A stretch of DNA of 64,000 bases from Nigrospora sphaerica. Its lineage: Eukaryota; Ascomycota; Sordariomycetes; Amphisphaeriales; Apiosporaceae. The translations under genes were made by a program, and so were the position numbers. The stretch is taken from NCBI GenBank assembly GCA_018287875.1, contig JAGVVL010000022.1, positions 2,852,001 through 2,916,000 of the forward strand, in the 5' to 3' direction. Positions 11,981-23,026 of this stretch are shown piece after piece (position 1 is the stretch's first letter; the number at the start of each line of letters is the position of its first letter). Below the pieces are notes generated by a model. The model had not been told where the DNA came from. It did not search any database and saw only the letters and a program-made list of their open reading frames with translations.

Positions 11981-14884
11981 TTACCACACGGCACTCTTCG
12001 GTCTGCCGATCCTGCTTTCGCCGAAGCTGATGGCTTCAACTGCCGAAACGGCCAAAGGCAAGCCCTTGTCCCAATCTGGATCAAGGACCATAGCTTTAGG
12101 GGTTGGGGGAACGTCCTCGGGGGTGGTCGGCATTGAGGTTGTTGCAACAGTGATGGTCGCCAGAGAGCAACCTGTGCCGTAATGACCCGAAGCTTTACGA
12201 GAATTCCCGTGCAAGCTGCGCGTGTTGGCGACGCTGGACGGCGTTCTCGGGCTGCCAGTCTTCACTGTCTCAGGTGCTCCCTTTCCATACCCTTTGCGCG
12301 GGGGACTATTGGCAAGGATTTTTGGATCTTCAACCACAACGACTGGGCTATTGTGATTTGCGGATGGCGAATTTGTCGCTTTACGCGAGGTTTCTCTCTC
12401 CGCCTTTGGATCGAATGAGGTCTTCGGGGATTGATAGTGCGACCGTAGGGGAGAGTCGCTGGCTCTCGCGTGTCGCTGCCGGCCACGACTGATGGCCCGC
12501 GAAGCTGGTAGAGCAGGGGATGGCAATGGCTTGCTTGGAGTGCGCGCTCGGCGGGGTGGGCTTTTGGAGAGCCCAGGGGAAGTCGCGGGCTGCAGAAAGC
12601 CATTTGCGCGAGTAGCCGGTCGCTCTGACTCTTTCGAGGTATTGGGTTTGTCGCGTCCATGGCGGGACGATGCATGCATGACAATAAAATCGTCCTCATC
12701 TGCATGGCACTCCAAGCTGTCACGACGTGGCCTCCGCTCTCCTTCCTCGAAGATGAGGAGATCTGCACCAATCTTGTCCAAGTCAATAGACATACTAGCA
12801 CGAGGGTCCAGCTCGTCATCCGCAATGTCAGACTCGCTAGCCACGCCTTGCACGGAATCTCTATGGGCTCTTCCGCCATGGAGATCGAGAGGGGTTGGAC
12901 GGTGCTGCACGCTGCTGCTGGTGCTGCTGCTGCTTTCCGGCTGTTGGTGGTTGGAGGGAACACTTCGAGCTTCGAACGGAGCGATACTGCGGTTTCGACT
13001 CCGGTTTCTGCTCGCGTTACGCGACTTCGGTGATTCCGGACGGAAAATTGTTGCTTGATGGCCCATGACCACATTCTGAGACTGATGACCAAATGCCGAC
13101 GGAGGCCGTTTCGACAGCACAGAGTCGGATCGCTCTCCCCGACCCGTGCGGCTGGCATTCCGTGATTTGGGCAAGGACGGGCGGCCTATATCTCTGTCTC
13201 CATCAGTGTGACACAAAGTGCCCCTGTTCAATGTATCCATCAAGGCAGAGAGTTCAGCCGACTGATCGTTAGGGTTGTTGCGCGGGTTGCAGACCGAGGT
13301 TGTAGCCTCCATGCCATCGGGGGCGGGTGTCATGTCCGTGGAAGCGTCGGGTTGGTGAGACCGCATGCTCCACGTTGGCGATTGCGCTGTTCCCGACTTT
13401 GGAGGTCTGGACTCCAGTCTGTCATCGAAGTATCTCGGCGATACCGGTGACTCCTCAAATGGGGTTGAAGGAAAGACCCCCGTCGTTGGCGTTAAGGCGT
13501 CTTGTCTTATGAACACATGCTCCCCAAAGATACGACGGCTGGTTTCCTTTGGCTCGTCTTGGCCTATGCCAGATACTGAGATCGATGGGTTGGGATCCGA
13601 TGCCCGAGAAGACCCCGAAATCGCGCTTGAAGCTGGCGATTCGAGGTGCGTTGTATCCACGGCCGGTTCGGTAGATGAAACCTCGGTGTTTTCGGTTTCG
13701 TGGTCCACAGAGGCGGTCTCCCCTTCGGGGCGGTAGACCAACTTCGCGAATGGGGGAAGACTAGTATCGACGACCAACAACTCTTTCTCCCCACGACCCA
13801 GCAGGCCATAGACATTGACTTCACCGTGTCGAATGCCAATCACAGCGCTCGTCCCCGCATAAACGGCCTCATCCTCGAGACCGGTCCTGTTCGCAAAGAC
13901 AACAATGATTTCGTTGTCGCTCTCAGCTCGGATGAGAGGCTCCAGGCGCTTGATCCAATACGTCAATGTCTCCATGTCCGGCTCTCTGGGCATTCGGCTG
14001 AAGTGCCGAGCATCCTCTCTCGTCAACCAAGCCATGGAGAGCACGACCACATTTGCTGCGGCATCTAGGACGTGAAAGGCGAATTCAAAGCTTGACCAAG
14101 GCGACTCGAATCTATACGGGCTGTATGTCAAGTCAGTTAGAGGCTCCTGTAGGAAGAAACTTAGACGTACTTGATATCCATACCTAGGGTATCATAAATG
14201 TCAGTCAATGGCGACAATTCAGGATACAAAATCACCACAAGTACTCACATATTCCTATGGCTGTTCTCCCGACACCGGGGATGTAACCCTTAAAGAACCC
14301 TCTAGGCCCTTCCAGAGCCCAGGTTTCATCGGTGTAGTAGAGATGCGTCTTCCGATAATTTGCGGTCGTCTCTCCATCCTGATTAACCACAATGACAGAG
14401 TTGTAATATTCAGGAGACGTTGGCCATTGCGGTCTGATGTCGACCTTTTCCGGATACCCAGCTGCGACTACGCAGTTGTACTTCAGAGCAGTTGTCCTGG
14501 CCCAGAGTGATGTAATGCCAGCGCCGGTCGGTTCGAGAAACGGGGAAATGTCGTTTAACGACTTGAAGTTGTAGCCTGGAAAATTAGTATCCACGCATTG
14601 GTCGGAATACAGCGAGTTGGGTTCGGGAATGCTATTTCTCGCCGCAGTCCTTGAGCCCAAGGCCGCCCGAAGGGGTGTACAAATGAGCGCCGGTGTGGTT
14701 CAAGGACTTTGCAGGTTGCGCATTGCCCAGACTGGAATTCGAACATACCGGAGAAGGCCAGCTCGGGGAGGACTAGAAGATCAAGGTCTTCAGGGTTCGC
14801 TTTGTTCAGAACTGCGTCGGCGCGGTTGAGATTGTTGTCGATATCGCCGACCTGCGGGGCAAACTGGAGGCAGGCTATTCGCAT
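11981..14884 (-). CDS. NTA1: NTA1-like protein N-terminal amidase with a long disordered tail
   Basis: This is a carbon-nitrogen hydrolase of the nitrilase superfamily. The yeast member deamidates N-terminal Asn and Gln, feeding proteins to the N-degron pathway. Exons 14884-14749, 14575-14249, 14183-14171 and 14120-11981 give 871 residues. The catalytic triad is visible: Glu41 (LPELAFSG), Lys121 (YRKTHLYY) and Cys155 (GICMDINPYRFE). The Cys codon is split between exon 2 and a 13-nt exon that carries CMDIN; skipping it breaks the frame. The hydrolase domain ends near residue 300. The remaining 550 or so residues are Ser/Pro/Arg-rich and low in complexity, with the short phrase SPKSRNASRN(R) suggesting phosphorylation sites. 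Yeast Nta1 is near 457 residues, so the tail is a large addition. Substrate specificity is inferred from family only. Confidence 0.9.
14171..14183 (-). other. 13-nt microexon of the NTA1-like gene
   Basis: It is bounded by introns of 65 nt (14248-14184) and 50 nt (14170-14121), both GT...AG. It supplies the last two bases of the catalytic Cys codon, then Met, Asp, Ile and two bases of Asn. Joined, the protein reads GICMDINPYRFE, the expected nitrilase-type nucleophile region. Confidence 0.88.
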
Positions 14885-17800
14885 CTTACCAAGGCCCAGT
14901 GGAGTTCTTCGGCCCCCCAGAGACCTTCCTTATTACAGAACACGAAGTGCCTGCTTCCCCAAGGGCGCGGGTCGGGATGGTTCAGTTGGCAGGCTCAACT
15001 TTGCCACAGCAGGCATCCAACTCGGAGTATCGACCGCAGCGATATGGGAAAGACGAGAGCATGAATACATGGGCCTTGAGGAAGAGGGGGCCGGGGAAAG
15101 AAACTTAGTAGAGCTTGTGGATCTGTGTGAACCAGACCCAATAGCTGGAGCTGGGCGGGCACGGAGCTGGACCCGATGCATTGGAGCTTAATTTTCGGCT
15201 ACTGGGCTGAATCTTCAACACAACCCGGTCGCGACCGCTGGACGCAAAGGCTCCGTGGTGTCCTCTCCATCCTGAGATACCGCTCATCCCATGACGACCC
15301 CCTGGCATCCATTCGCACGGGCGAGGACTTGATTTGCTTGCTGTGATTGTATCGAGGACTGATTGGCGAAAGATATCGTGTGTGACCAACTGCATCACGA
15401 CATTAACCGCTGGGATTTTGCAGGGATTGCATATGCCGACGTCTAGTACCGCACAGGACCCTCAGCCTACAATCAGATTGGTCAGCGTGTGGAAGCTAGC
15501 CAACATCCCGAAGACCTCCATCCTTTGCACCCAGCCCAGCCGTCCATTTTTCCAAGTTCGTCGGCTAACAGCCGCCAACCCCAACTGATGATCCTCGTGT
15601 ACGTTGAACATCCCCTTCTTGTCTCCATGCGTGTTGCCTGCAACCCAGCGCTATGCCTTCTCACCGTCTCCTTCAGAAAAAGGGTGGCGCATTCTGCCCG
15701 GCGCAGGCCGCGTCCGGCTTTCGTGGACCAGGACCGCAAACCATGTCACCCATCGAAGGATACCCACGTGGCCGTATCCCAACGTGCACGCTAGCACGTG
15801 GAGGTGAAAGTACATCCCCGGACCATAGTGGCTGTTGAACCCTTGGACAGGCCCAAGGCAAGCTGCCCGAGGTTTCATGCCACGTATCCCTAACAAACCA
15901 GCAGCCCTCGCCTGGGATGGGAGGTGGCTGATGCCGGTGCCCTACTATACTCCTAAGCAGCCTCGCCTTCAAAGGAGAGGTAAAGTCACTCGAATTTCGG
16001 ATGTTGGCTCTTGTAGAATGGTACTCCTTCAACTATCTAGGGAACCACACCCAAAAGCCCACTACGTGTTAGCAGTTTGTCATTTCAAGAGGCGCTTCCT
16101 CCCACTGGCACCCAACACGCCACAGCCGGCACCGCGCTTATATACTTGCGCGCTTCACGTGGAAGCCCATTGCGCAGCTGCCTAAGTAAGTAGGTGTGGC
16201 CGACACTTCCCCCGATCCACAAATAGGAATTGGCGGCAGTATAGGGAAGGAGAACAGCAGCTAGACGAGGACGAAAGCCTGTAGAAGTTTATCCTGATGA
16301 CGGCTTCACCCATGATCGTGGGTTTATCACAACTGTCGGTTGCTGGACACTCGTGACTGTAGCCGGCAGACACGAGAATATCCGTCCTAAGTATCGGAAA
16401 GATGATTTGGCATTCCGAAACTTGTTTTCGCGACCACGTCTCATTCGATATCAACTGCAGCCACATCCCCAGACGTGATAGCCCAGCTGAGCCCGAAAAG
16501 AAAGTCCAGTTGAAAAGAGAAAATTCAAAAGAATGCTAAATGGTATTGTCTTGATCTGTACAGATCATGCTCAGTTGAACGCGTGACGAGTCGCTAGAGC
16601 TTACTTCTGGGCACTTCTTCAACCAGTACCCGCTGAAGGCCGACATGAGGTGCCAAAGCACACTTATCACACAAAAGCGGAAACAGGGTGTACACATATC
16701 GAGATTAGATAAAGAAATGATAAATCCTTTTCTATAATGTTTGATGGACAAGGAAGATCATATGAAGCAAGTGTGCTCCAGATAAACGAATGTGTATGTT
16801 TCTCGGGCGTCTCAAAGTATGCATTTTTGGTGTTGAATTAACAACCAGGAGGTAAGGTATACGGTATCCCATCCAGATGCCCTTCTTATACGCACCTTCG
16901 TCTCAGCCGGTGAGTCTGAATTTTTTTGAGAGCCTGAAAGGCACCGTTTCCCTGGCTTACTCAAGAAGAGACCGGTCACCATTAAGCTCTGTGTCCGCCC
17001 GTCCAAACCAGACTTGAGTCGATTTCCTGGTGCCTACAGTTTCCATTGCAACAATGTTATTTTGGGCTCCAACCACCGCCGAGTTTCATTTGGTACCCAC
17101 GTCTAAGCAGTGGATGTCCGAAAAGAACCATCGTTTTTATGGCAAGGAAACGTCGCTGGTACGCTTCACATCAAAAGGGTAGAGCGTGGGGGTTTTCAAG
17201 GGTTGAGAGAGATATTTTCCGGTCGATTTAAATCAAGAAGCACTACTACAGCGCACTTCCTCACGACTAATCCATCGGCGGAGGTGGGACAGCGGTATGC
17301 TCCCTAATATCGTTAGGAGATTCCACAGCGGAAGTCCCACTGAAGGTTGCAGTCAAGGTAGCGGAGTGAAGAACCCGGGGAAGCAACTACGGGTGATGGA
17401 TACCAAAGACAGATACATTACTTAAAACCGCGTCCTTCTTTGACAGGGCACGTAGATACCTGGCGGTGGGCCGGGCTTTCGAACATACCATGGGAACACG
17501 AGAATGTACCCTCAAACACACCAGTCACACGGGAGAATGGCGGTGCCTAAGTTTCTGGCTAATTTGCCACGTGAATGTAGGTGTTTTGGACGGTGGTCTT
17601 GAAGGTTGTCGGAGCGAAGATATGCGCGACTACCAGCTACTTCCTCGTAAGCTCAGATCCATAAAGTTGCACACTTGGGTCGGGCATTGCTGCCATGCCG
17701 ATATTGAAATGAGGGCAACGATAGGTCCCAAGTGCAGCGTGGTGAAACTTGGAATAAGGGACGGGCGGCTCGACTTCCACCCAACATTGGAATGCCATCT

Positions 17801-19775
17801 CGAGGCGCCAAGACTGGCCAGGCGTTTGCTTCACTGAGATAGGGGTGCAAGAATTCTGGCTAGGTTTGCTTGCTCGCAAAAAATAGTGAACCATCATCAT
17901 ATGCTCGATTGTAACTGGAAGCTACCTAGGCCGGTTGGGGAGTCCTAGTGTCGCTCGTTGACGACGCGGTTGAAGATGACCGCCGGTGTGGTCGTGAACG
18001 ACCGGACAAAGGGTAAAGTCATGAAACGAGAGAATGTCAGAATTCGGCTGGCGAACATTACACGCAGCCGTTCATCGCTGGAATTATTCCAGAGTCAGGA
18101 CGCTGAGAGACTGAAACACTGCTGTGGTAGTCACCGAGGGAGATTGTAACAACGGTACCTACCTACCTTGTCCAAGTGCAAAGACGTCACCGACCTGGAC
18201 ACGACTGCAATGTCAATGGCCACAGGGGGGCGGTGAGACATAAGGACTCGTGCAGGACATGAACTTGGGCGACCGTTGCTCATCAGATGGTACCTGGCGA
18301 AGATCGATGAACACGTACGTCTCCCGGAGAGTGAGTTGAATAAGGCTCGTGGAAGCCGGGCAATACAGCCGAATATATAAGTAGGCAGAACCCGTCAAAC
18401 CCATGTGATGGATCCAGAAAGTACGTAGTTTTTATGTCCTAAGGCCGGACATGCAGCTGGTCGTGGTGGGTAACTCCACGATTGACAGCAGATGGCGTGA
18501 GACAGAAGTGAGGTGGGTAGGGTGAGCCTTCGCATGCAACAGGGTTCAATGCCACCTCATGCTGTTCGGGCTACGGCTACGGCATACCACCCGCCATGCA
18601 GCCACAATCACATAGACACTGTCCATACAGCCTTTCTATGATCTGCCGCGGTGGCTCGTAGACGCGCGGAAGTCGACCTCTCAGAAGGGGCCGTGAGCGG
18701 AAGCCATCCACTTGCAAGCCGAAGTCTGCTCTCACCAAGCCATTAGCTTTGTTAACCAGCATCGTCCGTCCTGCCGACCATTGGCGTCTTTCCTCACCCG
18801 TCCTAGTTAATTCTCGTTTCTTTCGAGCCTGCTGGATAGCAAGCCGGCAATTCTGAGCACCGAGGGGCCCATCCAGCCTCTCCAGCTCGCGGCCCAGGTC
18901 GATCTAGTTGGCCCAGTTTTCGTTTCCCACCCCAAGCTCCGGGTGGATATGGTGGACATGAGGGGAGCGTTTGGCAAGGCAGTTTAGTAGTATGTAGTTG
19001 TAGTAGATGTGCACCTGTACTGTAGCCGGACTGCAAGGACCGGCCGGCCGGCGGATGGCCGCAGAAGAGGCCGGCGCCTGCGACATGGAGGCGTTCATCC
19101 GCTGGACCACTCTGAACCATTCATCCCTCTGGTCCGACCCCACGATCCCCGGCCGCCGCCCAATCGTGTGCGGACTTGGCGGTAAGGGTGCGTCTGCGCG
19201 CTTGTCGGCCCTCACGGCCGCGTCCCATTGGCCTGGCTCGCGTTGTCGTGGTCAGGCGCTTTGCAGGGTGTGAATGCAGAGCTGGGGTGCCGGGGGACTG
19301 CTCATCGATTCCGCCTGCTCGTGCTTTTGGTCGTGCGCCCGAGGGTGGGACTTCGCAGGGTCTGATTGGCTTTGGCGTCCCGCCTGCTCCACTGTTATCC
19401 GGTGTCTATTTCCAGCAACCTTCACAAACGGCGAAGGCGGCATGGCAAAGTGTCAGTGGAAATGGATGCCGGGAATAACTCACGAACTTCGTCTAGAGGC
19501 GGCATGCATGTTCGCCATATAATCCCCCGGGCCTGCTGTCTGCAGATACAATGCTCGCATATACCACCTCTATGCTGTATGTTGAGCTTCACCTTTAGGC
19601 TCGGTACTCGTCGGGTTCGCTCCATAAATCGTCGGCTCGCATCGGTGCGGTCTGCATCCCAAGCAGTCAAGCGTATGGCTGGGCCACGGCCTTGAGTCTC
19701 TTACACACCCGCTTCCTCTTCTCCATCCCGCTGTCGTCCCTACAGCACCCCCCACGTGTCCTGAATCCGTCCACC
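14885..19775. other. 4.9-kb intergenic stretch, no gene recognised
   Basis: No frame here shows a known domain, a signal peptide followed by a plausible domain, or a splice-joined continuation. Base composition is closer to balanced than in the genes. TACCTAGG-type motifs lie at 17923-17930 and 18154-18167. The left end should contain the NTA1-like promoter and the right end the promoter of paralogue B. Confidence 0.45.
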
Positions 19776-21545
19776 ATGCTGCCCGGGCTGTCTTTCCTCG
19801 TCGTCGCCCTGTGCTTCGCGGCCCGGTCCCTGGCCCTACAGGTCACTCCGAACTCGAAATGTGCCTCTCTATGCATGGAAGACCCCAGCGGCGACGTTTC
19901 GGACTCGGCCGCATCGAACACGAACTACACCGAGATCGCCTGCCTGGACAACGATTTCGCGAACACGACCAAGGGAGTCAAGTACAGGAAATGTATCGAG
20001 TGTTTGCAAACAAGCAGAGAGGCCAGCGCCGCAGAGAGTGACGTGGAATGGTACATGTGTAAGCGTTCCCGCACAAGACCACCATCACGGCCATACCCCT
20101 GACCAGGTCGCTACTGCCGCAGACAACATAAGATACGCAGTAGATGTGTGTCTGTACAGCTTCCCGGCCACGTTCGAGAGTCGGAGCTCGCCCTGTGATA
20201 TCGACTTCGCATGCGCGCCACTGAAGAAAGCTTTGGTTTCGGGAGGTTTGGATCCTTCCAACGATACGGCCTACGGTTACTGCTCGGCAGACGGGGGGAA
20301 CTTCCTTGGACCAAACCTGGTCCCCTGCATTCAGTGCCTCCAGTCCACCATCGACCAGGTCTATACTTCAAACTGTGAGTTGGACGGCCCCGGTATGTGT
20401 CGAAGCACGACTGACGTATGCATGCCTGTATAGTCTTGATCGCCCTGCGGGCTGGCTGCCAGCAGAAACCTGCCGCTGGAGAGCTTGTCGGCTTGAGCGG
20501 TTCCCTATTTAGTGAACATATGGTGAACATCACAGCTCCTCCCGTGGACAGCAGTACCGAAGTCGAAGCGATGGGTATGACCACGGGTGCCATCGTTGGA
20601 ATCGCCGTCGCGGGTGCTCTGCTATTCGTCGGAGGCGCATGCTTGTTCATCGTCTACTACCGCAGGGACAAGGTCTCCTGCAACAATGATGCGCAGCAAC
20701 TGCCTGGGAATCATCCACGCGGGGGCAGCTCGTCCATAACGCCACCCATGGCAGGCGGCTTCCGCCCAGACGACTACAAACAGCTCTCTCTACAGAGCGA
20801 CTATGAGTTACGGGCCCAGCAGGCCTACGGCAGCAATGGCGCCTACTACGACAGAATCGAAAAGGAGATGCAGATGCGCCATCCGCATTTCGCCCCTGAT
20901 CCGCACCATCCAGGCTCGGGAGCCCATGGGGCTTTGCCCACTCACCCGGCATATGTTCCACGAGCCTTGAGCCGCACATCAATGCGAGACCCTGGACTCC
21001 AGCCTCCTCCCCGGGTCAAGTCGAATGCACCGGATTCGTACGCATTGCAGACGTACCTAGCGGCTGCCGAAGACGCTGCCGCCCTAAAACTGCCGCCACC
21101 TCCTCCGCCGAGAAGGTCACGAGACCGGTTGTCTCACATCTCCGCCTCTGCCCAAGGGGCACAAGACATGCCTCCACTGCCGCTGCCGCCCTCGCATTCC
21201 AAGGTGCCCTCCCTGTCGCTACCATCCGTGCCCCGCATACGCGTTCCGAAGAAATACCTGCCGCCGCAGATTCACATTCAATCGGCGACGCCCATCATCG
21301 GCGAGGATGGCCAGGCGCGTGGCCCCGACATTTCGCTTCCCATTGTGAGGGAAGATAGCCGATTCCCCGACAGGGGGTTTGGAGAGCGACGAACACCCAG
21401 CCCAGATTACAGGTCGAATGCCCCTTTAATACCACAGCAACCGCCAACGAGGGCATCGGTCCAGGAGCAGACCGTTATTGACCGGAGGGGTGTACCCTTC
21501 CAAGAAATTGCACTTCGCACGGGAAAGAGTACTTTGTACGGATGA
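19776..21545 (+). CDS. Cysteine-rich single-pass membrane protein (paralogue B)
   Basis: Three exons (19776-20058, 20123-20374, 20434-21545) give 548 residues. A signal peptide (MLPGLSFLVVALCFAARSLA) starts at the first ATG. The outer part repeats the cysteine landmarks of the gene at 8917-10327: CASLC, KCIECLQT, YNIRYAVDVCLYSFP, AYGYCSADGG, PCIQCLQ and RAGCQQKP. One membrane span lies at about 228-253, followed by YYRRDK. A long disordered tail has proline runs (PPPPPP near 21090) and many Ser, Arg and Tyr. Both introns match introns in paralogue A; A has one more, after its ...GPCRTT. This is a duplicated family kept on opposite strands about 9.5 kb apart. Function unknown; the architecture suggests a surface protein signalling or anchoring through its tail (inference). 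Confidence 0.86.
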
Positions 21546-21808
21546 GAGCCGTCATGCGAGACTCTTTCAGTTTTTTATCATAGTTTTCGGATCAATACCC
21601 CCAAGAGCGGACACAATGCTGTCGAACACACGAAACACATAGCCGCAGTGACCTGTTGCATGTTTGCTAACACCAATCTTTCTCTATAAAACGGCAAGGT
21701 ATGGAATACTGGCGGAAATGGCCGAAGAGTGGGCAATGCGAGCTAACAAGTTGTGGAAAGATATGATTTCATTCTGCTTGGTAAGACCCCATGTGCAGTA
21801 GGACTCCG

Positions 21809-23026
21809 TCAGCCCAGACGGCGGCCAGGGCCTGCACTCCTCCAAGAGTCGGGCAGCGGCCCGGATCGGGGTTGTCCGGCTGTGGGCGGGACCGTGGCCG
21901 ACCCGTAGACAGTATTGCGCAGCCGTGGCGTTTCCATGAGGTACGATATGAACCACGGCGTTGGCAGCAGGTTAGGACCACCTCCGAACTCGGGGTAGAC
22001 GCGAGTGAGGAAATCGTGCATGTGAGCCGCCACGATGCCCGTAATGCCAATCAGGAACATCAGCCACCCGTTGGGGAAAAGCAGTTGTACGAGGAGGAGG
22101 CAATACGGCATCATCTGGGCGGGAATGGTGATGATGTAGAAATGGGCGCTCTGGCCCCTCTGATCCTGCGTGGCCGTCTTGCACATGGCAATCAAGAGGG
22201 CTTGCAGATACATGCCAAAGCCGGTGAAGATTTGGTTGAGCATCTGAACTACCAGTCAGTCGACTGTCTCCAGACCGAGGACGGCCAAACGAGCATTGGG
22301 AAGGCGACGGTGGTATCAAACACGAAGTCACGGAATTATAATGTAGGGCGCCGTAAAACCACCCGAGCAAATGTCGCCAAAAGGCGTCACCCGAGTCATC
22401 CATAAAGCAATCCCACCATGCCCACACCGCAACTGGCTCTCTATTGAGGTTTGCGAATGATGAGCCAGCCGAAGTGCAGGGGTAATCTTCCTCAGTTCCA
22501 GGAACCGTCATAGCTGTAGGAGCAACACCACTATGCGGGCAGATATATGAGGTGCACAATGTGCTTTCGAATATGGTGCAAGCGGCGGCGGCTGTCGGGA
22601 CAGGCCACCGGATACGCGGGGGAACAAAGAAAATGAACCTACGATGATGATGCTGCCCACGACCATCAGGTACCATATCAAATCTTCCTTTCTCGTGAAC
22701 TTGGTCTGTTCGAGTTGGGAGAGGTACGTGTAGACGAAGTAAGTGTCGAAGAGCACCGAGAGCTGGGGCCCCGTCAACATGAAACTGGTCACCAAGCGGT
22801 GCAGACCGGGCGGGAACTGGAGCAGGTAGGCATAGTGCATCCAGAATGCGCCGCCCGAGAGCATGCCCGTGTAGACGCCGATCGACGCGAGGAAGATAGC
22901 GGTAGCGACGGTTCTAGAGACATGTTGGTCAGCGATGTGTCTCGAGGATAAATGGGATCGGCGTCGGGTGTGGTCTTACCTGGCAATAGGCGGCGCCGCC
23001 CAGTAGGTCGCCAGAATGTCGGCCAT
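21809..23026 (-). CDS. Der1/derlin-like ER membrane protein
   Basis: Derlins are rhomboid-like pseudoproteases of the ER membrane that help export misfolded proteins for proteasomal degradation (ERAD). Exons 23026-22980, 22913-22643 and 22243-21809 give 250 residues. The N-terminus reads MADILATYWAAPPIAR, the usual derlin start with WxxxPPIxR. FPPGLHRLVTSF, LFDTYFVYTYLSQLE and GIVAAHMHDFLTRVYPEFGG are family landmarks, and several hydrophobic spans are spread along the chain. The C-terminus SWRSAGPGRRLG resembles other fungal derlins as I recall them. Intron 2 is 400 nt (22642-22244 or close), long for this genome. Yeast has both Der1 and Dfm1, and I cannot say which this matches, so I give no symbol. 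Confidence 0.88.
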
